16,951 nt of DNA from Betaproteobacteria bacterium (GTDB taxonomy: Bacteria; Pseudomonadota; Gammaproteobacteria; Burkholderiales; Casimicrobiaceae), in assembly GCA_005888955.1 (NCBI GenBank), contig VBCS01000072.1, positions 1-16,951 of the forward strand, in the 5' to 3' direction. Both the position numbers and the translations under genes were made by a program. Below are positions 7,592-14,889 of the stretch, piece by piece. A model generated the notes under the pieces. That model worked only from the letters and a program-made list of their open reading frames with translations. It had not been told where the DNA came from and did no database searches. Each line of letters opens with the position of its first letter. Position 1 is the first letter of the stretch.

Positions 7592-8240
7592 CCTTCGTCG
7601 CATCGGGCGGTACGCTTTGTTCGCATCGGCGCTGCTCGCTTTTCCGCCGACCGCGCCGCGCGCACAAGCGCTCTACGATGCTTTCGTCGAGGCGGTCGCG
7701 GCCGATCGCAGCGATGTGGTGCGTGCGCTGCTTGCCCGCGGCATCGATCCCAACACCGTGGATCCCCGGGGCGAGCCGGTATTGCTGGTCGCCGCGCGCG
7801 CCGGTTGGCAGCCGACCGTCGACGCCTTGCTCGCCGCCGGAGCCAAGGTCGATGCCAGGAACCCCTTCGGCGACCGCGCGATCATGGTCGCCGCGCTCGG
7901 TGGCCATCTCGCGATCGTCAAGACGTTGCTCAGGCGCGGCGCGGCGCTCGATACGCCCGGGTGGACGCCTCTCATCTATGCCGCGACCAACGGCCACACC
8001 GAGGTCGCGCGCTATCTTCTGGACATGGGCGCCGACATCGACGCGGTAGCACCCAACGGCACGACCGCGCTCATGATGGCCGTGCGCGGCGGGCACGGTG
8101 CAACGGTCGACCTATTGCTCGCCCGGGGCGGGGACGTGAACCGGCGCAACCAGAATGGCGCGACGGCGCTGGGATGGGCAACTCGCGGCGGATTCGAGGC
8201 GATCGAGCAGGCGCTGCGCGCGCGGGGGGCAAGGAACTGA
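7581..8240 (+). CDS. Exported ankyrin-repeat protein
   Basis: The 219-residue product from the GTG at 7581 starts with a basic stretch (MRNDLRRIGRY), then a hydrophobic core ALFASALLAF and a likely signal-peptidase site near APRAQA, so it is probably periplasmic. The rest is five to six ankyrin repeats, for example TPLIYAATNGHTEVARYLLD and TALMMAVRGGHGATVDLLLA. Ankyrin repeats bind other proteins; the partner is not evident. The start overlaps tatD by 11 bases, suggesting translational coupling. An ankyrin gene after tatD is common in betaproteobacteria. A TTG at 7566 is an alternative start, adding five residues. Confidence 0.88.
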   Translation: MRNDLRRIGRYALFASALLAFPPTAPRAQALYDAFVEAVAADRSDVVRALLARGIDPNTVDPRGEPVLLVAARAGWQPTVDALLAAGAKVDARNPFGDRAIMVAALGGHLAIVKTLLRRGAALDTPGWTPLIYAATNGHTEVARYLLDMGADIDAVAPNGTTALMMAVRGGHGATVDLLLARGGDVNRRNQNGATALGWATRGGFEAIEQALRARGARN

Positions 8241-8372
8241 GCATTCTCCACCCGCGGTCGAGTCGGATACCGCGCGGCCCGAGATGTTCGTCCAGCGATC
8301 GTAGCGACGTATTAGTACTATGTTTCATTTACTTACAATAGACACCTCAGGCTAATTCACACCACTTTGGAG
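8241..8372. other. Intergenic gap between convergent ankyrin and rnfH genes, with AT-rich patch
   Basis: This is the longest non-coding stretch in the window. Its second half, about 8305-8362, is far richer in A and T than its surroundings and contains AGTACT and a TACAAT at 8334-8339. No open frame of note, no clear terminator with a T-run, and no recognisable RNA gene is visible. A weak hairpin (CACCA paired with TGGTG around 8360-8382) overlaps the rnfH end. Confidence 0.5.
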
Positions 8373-8660
8373 CTAGCTGGTGCGCGGTGAGGCAGACCGC
8401 CGCCGTCGCCTCGCTTTGGGGTCGGCGATGAGCCGCCGGTAGAGCTCGATGCGATCGCCGTCGCCAAGCATCGTGTCGCGGCGGACACGCTTGCCGAAAA
8501 TGCCGACCGGTGCCCCGGCGATATCTGCGCCCGGAAGCCGCGCAGCAATCCCGGAGCGCTCGATTGCTTCGGCGACTGTGGCGCCTTCGACGAGGCGGAC
8601 TTCGATTTCCGTCGCCGCGCCGGGCAGTGCGTAGACGACCGTCACGGTGATCTCGCTCAT
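8373..8660 (-). CDS. rnfH: RnfH family protein (RatB-like, ubiquitin fold)
   Basis: The 95-residue product matches the RnfH/UPF0125 family of small beta-grasp proteins: MSEITVTVVYALP, the VAEAIERSGI helix, VGIFGKRVRRDTMLGDGDR and IELYRRLIADPKARRRRR. Its biochemical role is not settled; it is usually found beside ratA and was once viewed as the partner RatB. The ATG at 8660 overlaps the ratA stop as ATGA, so the pair is a coupled operon. The C-terminal Arg-rich tail is common in the family. Confidence 0.92.
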   Translation of the reverse strand: MSEITVTVVYALPGAATEIEVRLVEGATVAEAIERSGIAARLPGADIAGAPVGIFGKRVRRDTMLGDGDRIELYRRLIADPKARRRRRSASPRTS

Positions 8661-9091
8661 GCGGCGTAGACGGTCTCGGCGCGGCGCACGAAGGCGTCGA
8701 TAAATGTGTGCGCGATATGGTTGAACACCGGGCCGATCAGCCGTTCCAGGACCGGCCCGGCAAATTCGTAACGGAGCTCGAGCTCCACCTTGCTCGCCGC
8801 CGGCGCCAGCGCGCGAAACCGCCACGCGCCGTCCAGATGGCGAAACGGTCCATCGCGCAGCTCGATGACGATCAGCTCGGGCGGCTGGCTGCGATTCGCC
8901 GTCGTGAAATGCGCGCGCACGCCGTGGTAGTTGATATCGATGCGCACGAGCGCCTCGCCGGTCCTGCGCTCGAGCGTTTTCGCGCCGGCGCACCAGGGCA
9001 GGAACAGCGGATAGTTCTCGACATGCTCGACCAGCTCGAACATTCGCGCCGCGCTGTATGGAACAAGCACCGACTTCTGCACGCTGGCCAT
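8657..9091 (-). CDS. ratA: RatA family protein (START/Coq10-like)
   Basis: The 144-residue product belongs to the START-like polyketide cyclase group that includes E. coli RatA, reported to hinder 70S ribosome assembly, and mitochondrial Coq10, which binds coenzyme Q. Visible markers are VPYSAARMFELVEHVENYP, FLPWCAGAKTLER, and the C-terminal helix GPVFNHIAHTFIDAFVRRAE. Length and start (MASVQKSVLV) fit the family. It is divergent from smpB with 45 bases between the starts, the same arrangement as in E. coli. Which of the proposed functions applies here cannot be told from sequence. Confidence 0.93.
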   Translation of the reverse strand: MASVQKSVLVPYSAARMFELVEHVENYPLFLPWCAGAKTLERRTGEALVRIDINYHGVRAHFTTANRSQPPELIVIELRDGPFRHLDGAWRFRALAPAASKVELELRYEFAGPVLERLIGPVFNHIAHTFIDAFVRRAETVYAA

Positions 9092-9094
9092 TGC

Positions 9095-9100
9095 TACAAT
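9095..9100 (+). promoter_or_regulatory. Possible -10 element for smpB
   Basis: TACAAT on the plus strand, 36 bases before the smpB ATG, in the smpB/ratA divergent gap. I find no convincing -35 at the usual spacing, so this is only a candidate. Confidence 0.28.
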
Positions 9101-9136
9101 ACGATTCCTGGTAAACGGCGCACGAAAAGCGCTGTG

Positions 9137-9610
9137 ATGAGCATCGTCGACAACAAAAAAGCCTATCACGACTATTTCGTCGAGGAGAAATTCGAGGCGG
9201 GGCTCGCGCTCGAAGGCTGGGAAGTGAAGGCGATCCGCGCCGGACGCGCTCAGCTGAAGGAGGCGTACGTCATCGTGAAGAACGGCGAGATCGTTCTGCT
9301 CGGCGCACACGTCACTCCGCTGCCGACTGCGTCGACGCACGTTCGCGCCGACCCGACGCGCACGCGGAAGCTCTTGCTGCACCGGGCGGAGATCAACCGG
9401 CTGATCGGCAAGGTCGAGCGCGCGGGTTACACGCTTACGCCGCTGAATCTGCACTTCAGCAAAAGCCGGATCAAGCTCGAGGTCGGCCTGGCGCGCGGCA
9501 AGAAGCAATACGACAAGCGCGCGACGATCAAGGAGCGCGAATGGAACCGCGAAAAGCAGCGCTTGCTGCGTGGCCGGCCTGGCAGCGGCCGGTCGTCGCG
9601 CGCGCGGTGA
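9137..9610 (+). CDS. smpB: SsrA-binding protein SmpB
   Basis: SmpB binds tmRNA and delivers it to stalled ribosomes for trans-translation. The 157-residue product starts MSIVDNKKAYHDYFVEEKFE, with GLALEGWEVKAIRAGRAQLK and a large HFSKSRIKLEVGLARGKK block. It ends in the basic tail DKRATIKEREWNREKQRLLR, which enters the mRNA channel. All family features are present. I chose the ATG at 9137, which gives the canonical N-terminus; the frame is open upstream only opposite ratA. The TGA shares its last A with the ATG of the next gene, so the two are probably coupled. Confidence 0.97.
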   Translation: MSIVDNKKAYHDYFVEEKFEAGLALEGWEVKAIRAGRAQLKEAYVIVKNGEIVLLGAHVTPLPTASTHVRADPTRTRKLLLHRAEINRLIGKVERAGYTLTPLNLHFSKSRIKLEVGLARGKKQYDKRATIKEREWNREKQRLLRGRPGSGRSSRAR

Positions 9611-10152
9611 TGTCGCTTGTCGCCGTGCCGGTATCGCTTCGGGTCGCGACGGCGGCCGATGTTACTGCGATTGCGAATATCTATGGCGAGCAGGTCGCCA
9701 CCGGAACGGCCAGCTTCGAATACGCGCCCCCTACCGTTGCCGAAATGCGGCGCCGGTACGAGGCCATTGTGGCCGCAGGGTATCCCTATTTCGTCGCCGA
9801 GGATGGCGACGGCGCCGTCGTCGGCTACAGCTTCGCCAGCGCTTATCGACTGCGGCCCGGTTATCGCTATACGGTCGAGGATTCCGTGTATGTGGCGCCC
9901 GCCGCCGGCGGCCGCGGCACCGGCCGAGCCCTCTTGTCACGTCTGATCGAAGCGTGCAGTGAGCGCGGCGACCGGCTGATGGTTGCGGTGATCGGCGACG
10001 TCGCAAACGCCGCGTCGATCGCCCTGCACCGCGCGCTCGGCTTCACCGAAGTCGGAAGGATGCCCGGCGTCGGCTGGAAGTTCGGGCGCTGGATCGAAAG
10101 CGTGTTGATGCAGCGTGCGCTGGGCGCGGGCACGACGCATCCTCCGCGTTAG
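9610..10152 (+). CDS. GNAT acetyltransferase of the phosphinothricin acetyltransferase (PAT/MnaT) family
   Basis: The 180-residue product is a GNAT-fold N-acetyltransferase: RVATAADVTAIANIYGEQV, then TGTASFEYAPPTVAEM, the acetyl-CoA loop GGRGTGRALL at about 100-109, and ASIALHRALGFTEVGRMPGV followed by GWKFGRW. The TASFE and GWKFGRW segments are typical of the PAT-like subgroup that acetylates methionine sulfoximine or related amino-acid analogues. The true substrate is unknown and resistance should not be assumed. The ATG at 9610 overlaps the smpB stop by one base (TGATG); a frame extension upstream lies within smpB. Confidence 0.88.
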   Translation: MSLVAVPVSLRVATAADVTAIANIYGEQVATGTASFEYAPPTVAEMRRRYEAIVAAGYPYFVAEDGDGAVVGYSFASAYRLRPGYRYTVEDSVYVAPAAGGRGTGRALLSRLIEACSERGDRLMVAVIGDVANAASIALHRALGFTEVGRMPGVGWKFGRWIESVLMQRALGAGTTHPPR

Positions 10153-10154
10153 GC

Positions 10155-11700
10155 TTGGAAGGCGCCGATGCCCCGCTCTCGCCGGTACAGTTTCTCGCGC
10201 GCAGCGCGCTCATCTGGCCGCACAAGATCGCCGTGCGCCACGGTGCTCAGGCGTACACGTATCGCGAATTCGAGGCGCGATGCCGTCGGCTCGCCTCGGC
10301 ATTGGCAAGGCGCGGCGTCAGTCGGGGCGATACGGTCGCGGTGATGGCGCCCAATGTCCCGGCGCTGCTCGAAGCCCACTACGCGGTGCCGGCATTGGGT
10401 GCGGTGTTGAACGCGTTGAACTACCGGCTCGACGCGAGAACGATCGCCTTCTGCCTCGCGCACGGCGGGGCGAAGGTTCTCCTTACCGACGCCGAATTCG
10501 CCCCGACGATCAAGTCGGCGCTGGCGCAGGTCGATAGCGGCTTGCTCGTCGTCGACATCGCCGACCCGGAGGGACCGCCCGGCGAGTGCCTCGGCACGGT
10601 CGATTACGCAACGCTCCTCGCCGAGGGCGATCCCGACTTTGCCTGGCCCGGGCCCAACGACGAGTGGGACGCCCTGGCGCTGCTCTACACATCGGGTACG
10701 ACCGGCGATCCCAAGGGCGTCGTCTACCATCATCGCGGCGCTTATCTCAACGCGCTCGCCAATGCCCTCGCCTTCGGCCTCAAACCCGAGAGCGTCTACT
10801 TGTGGACGCTGCCGATGTTCCACTGCAGCGGCTGGACGTACACCTGGGCGGTGACCGCGGCCGGGGGCGCGCATGTTTGCCTGCGCCGTGTCGATCCGGC
10901 ACTGATCTTTACGGCCATCCGCGACCACCGCGTCACCCATCTCTGCGGAGCGCCGATCGTGCTCAATATGCTGGTGCACGCTCCGGCCGCGGCAAAGCTG
11001 CGTTTCGATCACATCGTCGAGGTGGCGACTGGAGGCGCCGCGCCGCCTTCGGCGGTCATCGAGGCCATGGAGCAGATGGGCTTTCGGGTGACGCATCTCT
11101 ACGGCTTGACCGAGTCGTACGGGCCGGCGACGTTGTGCGCGCCGCAGGAGCGGTGGAGCGAGCTTCCGCTGCCCGAGCGCGCGCGGCAGTCCCGACACGC
11201 ATGTTCCGGTGCCGCGCGATGCGACGACGGTGGGCGAGGTCATGCTTCGCGGCAACACGGTGATGAAAGGCTATCTCACGAACGAGCCTGCCACGACGGC
11301 TGCATTTCGCGGCGGCTGGTACCACACCGGCGACCTCGCCGTGTGGCATCCCGACAACTACATCGAGATCAACGATCGTGCCAAGGACATCATCATCTCG
11401 GGCGGCGAAAACATCAGCTCGCTGGAAATCGAAGAAGGCCTCTACCGCCATCCGCAAGTGATGGAAGCGGCGGTCGTCGCCAGGCCGGACGAGAAATGGG
11501 GCGAGACGCCCTGTGCGTTCGTGTTGCTCAAGCCGGACGCTGCGGGCGTCACCGAGATCGAACTTATCGCCTGGTGTCGCGAGCATCTCGCGCACTTCAA
11601 GGCGCCGCGCACGATCGTTTTCGGCGCGCTGCCCAAGACGTCGACCGGCAAGATTCAGAAGTTCGTACTGCGCGAGCGGGCCAAGGCGCTGCGATCGTAG
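10155..11700 (+). pseudogene. Acyl-CoA synthetase (AMP-forming), frameshifted with internal deletion
   Basis: This is a medium or long-chain-type acyl-CoA ligase split over two frames. The first frame, from a TTG at 10155, has LSPVQFLARSALIWPHK, the ATP-binding LLYTSGTTGDPKGVVYHHRG, LPMFHCSGWTYTWAV and THLYGLTESYGPA, and loses homology after ELPLPERARQ near 11187. The second frame resumes by about 11191 with SPDTHVPVPRDATTVGEV, then GGWYHTGDLAVWHPDNY, DRAKDIIISGGENISS and the catalytic-lysine motif LPKTSTGKIQKFVLRERA. Family members carry roughly 20 more residues at the junction, so a short deletion of length 3n+2 fits. The N-terminus also lacks the usual first 15-20 residues and has no good start site. 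As written it cannot make a complete enzyme. Assembly error is the main alternative. Confidence 0.85.
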
Positions 11701-11715
11701 GGCCGAATTCATTGG

Positions 11716-11741
11716 GCCGCGGCGCTGCCTCGGCGCGCGGC
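11716..11741. terminator. GC-rich hairpin between convergent genes, possible bidirectional terminator
   Basis: GCCGC and GCGC on the left pair with GCGC and GCGGC on the right, with one bulged G and a 7-base loop. It sits between the convergent acyl-CoA synthetase and hpnE ends. No T-run follows on either strand, so a classic intrinsic terminator is not supported; position is the main argument. Confidence 0.3.
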
Positions 11742-11762
11742 GTGCGGATCAGTCACTTGCCG

Positions 11763-13064
11763 TTACACGTGCGCCGCGAGCAGTTGGCGCGCCGCCGCGA
11801 CGCCGCTTCTTGTCGCGGCTTCCAGTGTCGCGGGAAACTCGGGGTCGGTGTAATCGCCCGCGAGATAGAGCCGCCTCTCCAGCGGTCCGGGCGCCGGCCG
11901 CGCGAGGTCGGCCGTGCAGGCATAGGTCGCGCGGCGCTCGGCGATGGTCTGCGACCATACCGGCGGTGGCAGATCAGGCGCCCGCCGGCGCAGCTGCGCA
12001 TCGATGGCGTGCGCCAAGCTATCGTGGTCGATGCGTGCCGCGGCGACGTCAGTGCTGATGACGACAGCGGCAAGACCGGGCGCACCGCCGAACTGGCCAC
12101 GGTCGAATAGCCACTGCCCGGGATCGTTGTCGAGCTTGAGCATCGGTTGCGGCAGCCCGAGCGCACGGCCATATTGCAGATAGGTCGTGCGTATCGGCTC
12201 GTAGGCGAATGTAGCAACCTGGTCGAGCGCGGCCGTTGCGGAAGAGCCTGCCGAAGCCGCCAGCACGTGCGCCAGCTGGTGCGGGCCGACCGCGATGATC
12301 GCCGCCGCGAACCGCTCTTCGCCGGCGTGGCTGGTCACGGCGACGCTGTCGCCGAGCGCCGCGATCCGGGTCACCGTCTCTTCCGTGCGAACTTCGCCAC
12401 CTCGCGCTGCAATGTGGACGGCGGCGGCCGCCGGAAAGAGCGCGGTCAAGTCGACCCGCGGCAGGAGCAGATCGGAATCGTGCGCATGCACCGCGAAGGC
12501 CACGCGCAGCAGATTCAGGAAGATTTGCGCGGAGGCTGCATCGACGGGCGTGTTCAAGGCGGCCAGGCACAGCGGTTCCCACAGCAATTTGACGGCGAGA
12601 GCGGGCTGATCGGCCAGCAGGGTGCCGACCGTCAGCTGCGGGGCGCAGCAAAACCGCCCGCGACGCAGCCGGCGCACGAACGCAAGGGTCGCCAGGCGGT
12701 CTCGTTGCGGTAGACCGCGCATGGCGAGCAACGCGACGCCGAGATGCCAGGGCGCAGGCAATGCAGGTGTCTTGAATCTGAAGACGCCGGGCTCCTCGAG
12801 GTGGAGCCGCCGCCGATCGAAGAGCTCGCGCTCGGCGCGCTCGCCGTGCACCGTGCGCAACAACGCCAGCGTTTGCGCGTAAGCCCCGAGCAGCAGGTGC
12901 TGGCCATTGTCGACGATGCGATCGTCGACGACGACGCGGCGCGCGCGACCGCCGAGTACCTGCGCGGCTTCGAAGACGGTAACCGGCCGCGCGGCACACG
13001 CGAGTGTGACCGCGGCGGCCATACCGGCCCAGCCGCCGCCCACGATCGCGACCCGGTCGGTCAT
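11763..13064 (-). CDS. hpnE: Hydroxysqualene dehydroxylase HpnE
   Basis: HpnE is an FAD-dependent amine-oxidase-like enzyme that reduces hydroxysqualene to squalene, the last step before hopanoid cyclisation. The 433-residue product has the Rossmann motif VAIVGGGWAGMAAAV at 5-19, GGRARRVVVDDRIVDNGQHL, WEPLCLAALNTPVDAAS near the middle, and a C-terminal FAD motif LYLAGDYTDPEFPATLEAA. Length and motifs are intact. The ATG at 13064 lies 11 bases after the hpnD stop, with GAGGG before it. It is the last gene of hpnC-D-E, as is usual in proteobacteria. Confidence 0.94.
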   Translation of the reverse strand: MTDRVAIVGGGWAGMAAAVTLACAARPVTVFEAAQVLGGRARRVVVDDRIVDNGQHLLLGAYAQTLALLRTVHGERAERELFDRRRLHLEEPGVFRFKTPALPAPWHLGVALLAMRGLPQRDRLATLAFVRRLRRGRFCCAPQLTVGTLLADQPALAVKLLWEPLCLAALNTPVDAASAQIFLNLLRVAFAVHAHDSDLLLPRVDLTALFPAAAAVHIAARGGEVRTEETVTRIAALGDSVAVTSHAGEERFAAAIIAVGPHQLAHVLAASAGSSATAALDQVATFAYEPIRTTYLQYGRALGLPQPMLKLDNDPGQWLFDRGQFGGAPGLAAVVISTDVAAARIDHDSLAHAIDAQLRRRAPDLPPPVWSQTIAERRATYACTADLARPAPGPLERRLYLAGDYTDPEFPATLEAATRSGVAAARQLLAAHV

Positions 13065-13075
13065 CTAAGGTTCCC

Positions 13076-13824
13076 TCAATACGACCACGACGTCCTCCAG
13101 GCGATCCACGCCTTGGCCAACGGCGTCAAGGCAATCCGGCGGTCGAGCACGTGGAATCCGTCCCGCTCGATCCGGCACAGCAGCGCCTGGTAGATCGCCG
13201 CCATGACGAGGCCCGGCCGTTGCGCGCGGCGGTCGATTGAGGGCAGGGCGGCCAGCGCCCGGGAGTAGAACGCGCGCGCACGCGCGACCTGCTGCGCCAT
13301 CAGCGCGGTGAATGCAGGCGTGACGCGGCGCTGGAAGATATCCGCAGCGGCGACGCCATGACTTTGGAGCTCATCCTGCGGCAGGTAGATGCGGCCGCGC
13401 CTCGCGTCTTCGCCGACATCGCGGATGATGTTGGTCAGCTGGAAGGCGACGCCGAGGTCGCGCGCGTAATCACGCGTCGCAGGTTCAACGTAGCCGAAAA
13501 TCTCCGCGGACATGAGTCCGACGACGCCGGCAACGCAATGACAGTAGCGCTCGAGTGCCGCGAAATCGAGGTAACGATTGCGGTCGAGATCCATAGTCAT
13601 GCCGTCGATGACCGCTAGCAAATACTCCTGCCGCAGCTTGAATGGAGCTTGAGCCGCGCGACGCCCGGATCGGTGACTTCGTCAACGACGTCGTCGACTT
13701 CGCGGCAGAATGCATACAACGCGATGATCGCGCGCCGGCGCTCCGGCGGAAGAAAGCGGAAGCTGTAGTAAAAGCTCGAACCGCTGCGCGCGGCTTTTTC
13801 TTCGCAGTAGGCATCCGGAGTCAT
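13076..13824 (-). pseudogene. hpnD: Presqualene diphosphate synthase HpnD, frameshifted with internal deletion
   Basis: HpnD condenses two farnesyl diphosphates to presqualene diphosphate. The N-terminal frame starts at the ATG at 13824 (MTPDAYCEEKAARSGSSFYY) and carries the first aspartate motif DDVVDE, ending its homology at DPGVARLKL near 13645. It then meets a TAG at 13615-13617. The second frame resumes by about 13640 with FKLRQEYLLAVIDGM and continues with RYLDFAALERYCHCVAGVVG, NIIRDVGEDARRGRIYLP and the C-terminus. Homologs have an extra block starting AWWR after LKL, about 30 residues, that is missing here; a deletion of length 3n+1 explains both gap and frame. Both metal-binding motifs survive but on separate frames. 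Two GTG/TTG-started fragments could be made, but I would not expect activity. Start overlaps hpnC as ATGA. Confidence 0.85.
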
Positions 13825-14630
13825 CGCGTCAGCACCGATGCCGTCATGGCCGCCCAATCGCGGCGGGAGAGTTGCGGTCGCTGGCGAAAGATGTCGCCCT
13901 GCACGGCGTCGATCGCGGCGAGGATTCTCAAGCCCCCGGCGAGCACGAACTTGAGCTCCAGCGCGAGGCGCAGCGGCAGCGCCCGCGCGAGCGGTCGTCC
14001 CGCGTCGAGCAGCGCGCGCGCGCGCGCCACCTCGAATGCCATGAGCTGCGACCAGCGTGCATCACAGCGACCCTCGCCGATCTGCGCCTCGGCGACGCCG
14101 AAACGCGCGAGGTCTTCCGCGGGAAGGTAGACGCGCCCCTTGCGCCAATCGAGTGCGACGTCCTGCCAGAAGTTCGTGAGTTGCAGCCCGGTGCAGATCG
14201 CATCCGCAAGCCGGCAATGCTCCACATCGTCTGCATGGTAAAGACGGAGCAGCAGGCGGCCGATCGGATTGGCCGAGCGCGAGCAATAGTCGAGAACCTG
14301 GGCAAACTCCGCGTAACGCGGCTGAACGACGTCCTGCCGGAAGGCGGACAGCAGATCGCGAAAGTGCTGCAGCGGAAGGGCATGACGACCGATCGCCGCG
14401 CCGATGGCGGCGAATGGCTCTTCGGCGGGCACGTCGCCGCATTCGATGCGCTCGAGCATCGCGCCAAAATGATCGAGCTGGGCCAGGCGCGCCGCGGGCG
14501 GAGCGTTGCCTTCGTCGGCAATATCGTCGGCTGCGCGCGCAAACGCATAGATCGCAACAACGGCGGGCCGCAGCGGCGCGGGGATGAGCCGCGACGCGAC
14601 GGGAAAGTTCTCGTAATGGGCAACAGACAC
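13821..14630 (-). CDS. hpnC: Hydroxysqualene synthase HpnC
   Basis: HpnC converts presqualene diphosphate to hydroxysqualene, between HpnD and HpnE. The product has VAHYENFPVASRLIPAPLR, the first aspartate motif ADDIADEG, SRSANPIGRLLLRLYH, and the second motif NFWQDVALDWRKGRVYLP, all intact. I chose the GTG at 14630 because it gives MSVAHYENFPVAS, the usual N-terminus of betaproteobacterial HpnC, and a 269-residue protein. An ATG at 14705 would add 25 unconserved residues; neither start has a clear ribosome binding site. The stop overlaps the hpnD start by 4 bases. Confidence 0.92.
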   Translation of the reverse strand: MSVAHYENFPVASRLIPAPLRPAVVAIYAFARAADDIADEGNAPPAARLAQLDHFGAMLERIECGDVPAEEPFAAIGAAIGRHALPLQHFRDLLSAFRQDVVQPRYAEFAQVLDYCSRSANPIGRLLLRLYHADDVEHCRLADAICTGLQLTNFWQDVALDWRKGRVYLPAEDLARFGVAEAQIGEGRCDARWSQLMAFEVARARALLDAGRPLARALPLRLALELKFVLAGGLRILAAIDAVQGDIFRQRPQLSRRDWAAMTASVLTR

Positions 14631-14727
14631 GGATTGCGCCGCTTTCGCGGCAAAGCGCACGCTAGAATCGGAGCGTCCGCCGCGCTCGATGCCGCCGCGC
14701 TTCATGGCGCGGGCACACGCTTTGCGC

Positions 14728-14733
14728 TACAAT
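14728..14733 (+). promoter_or_regulatory. Possible -10 element for tRNA-Leu
   Basis: TACAAT on the plus strand, 22 bases before the tRNA 5' end, in the divergent gap with hpnC. The spacing suits a tRNA promoter, but no clear -35 is visible at 16-18 bases upstream. Confidence 0.35.
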
Positions 14734-14755
14734 TATTTGTTTGGCGAAACCGGTT

Positions 14756-14840
14756 GCGAAAGTGGCGGAATTGGTAGACGCACCGGCCTTAGGAGCCGGA
14801 GCCGAAAGGCGTGAGAGTTCGAGTCTCTCCTTTCGCACCA
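14756..14840 (+). tRNA. tRNA-Leu, anticodon UAG
   Basis: An 85-base class II tRNA. The acceptor stem GCGAAAG (14756-14762) pairs fully with CTTTCGC (14830-14836), followed by A and an encoded CCA. The anticodon stem CCGGC/GCCGG encloses loop CTTAGGA, giving anticodon TAG at 14790-14792. The long variable arm (GCCGAAAGGC region) and the D-loop GGTAGAC are those of tRNA-Leu. The T arm has GTTCGAGTC. Confidence 0.97.
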
Positions 14841-14889
14841 ACGCGCTGTGGCAAAGGCACCGTCGCAACATAGCAAGGAATCGTAGCGT

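Noticed and set aside
9610..10152. Reading the GNAT gene as an antibiotic or herbicide resistance determinant
   Set aside because: The PAT-like family is broad and usually chromosomal; nothing nearby suggests mobility or resistance.
11210..12110. Long plus-strand open frame continuing from the acyl-CoA synthetase beyond the break to 12110
   Set aside because: It is the wrong frame after the frameshift, rich in Arg, Ser and Ala with no family motifs, and runs through hpnE on the opposite strand.
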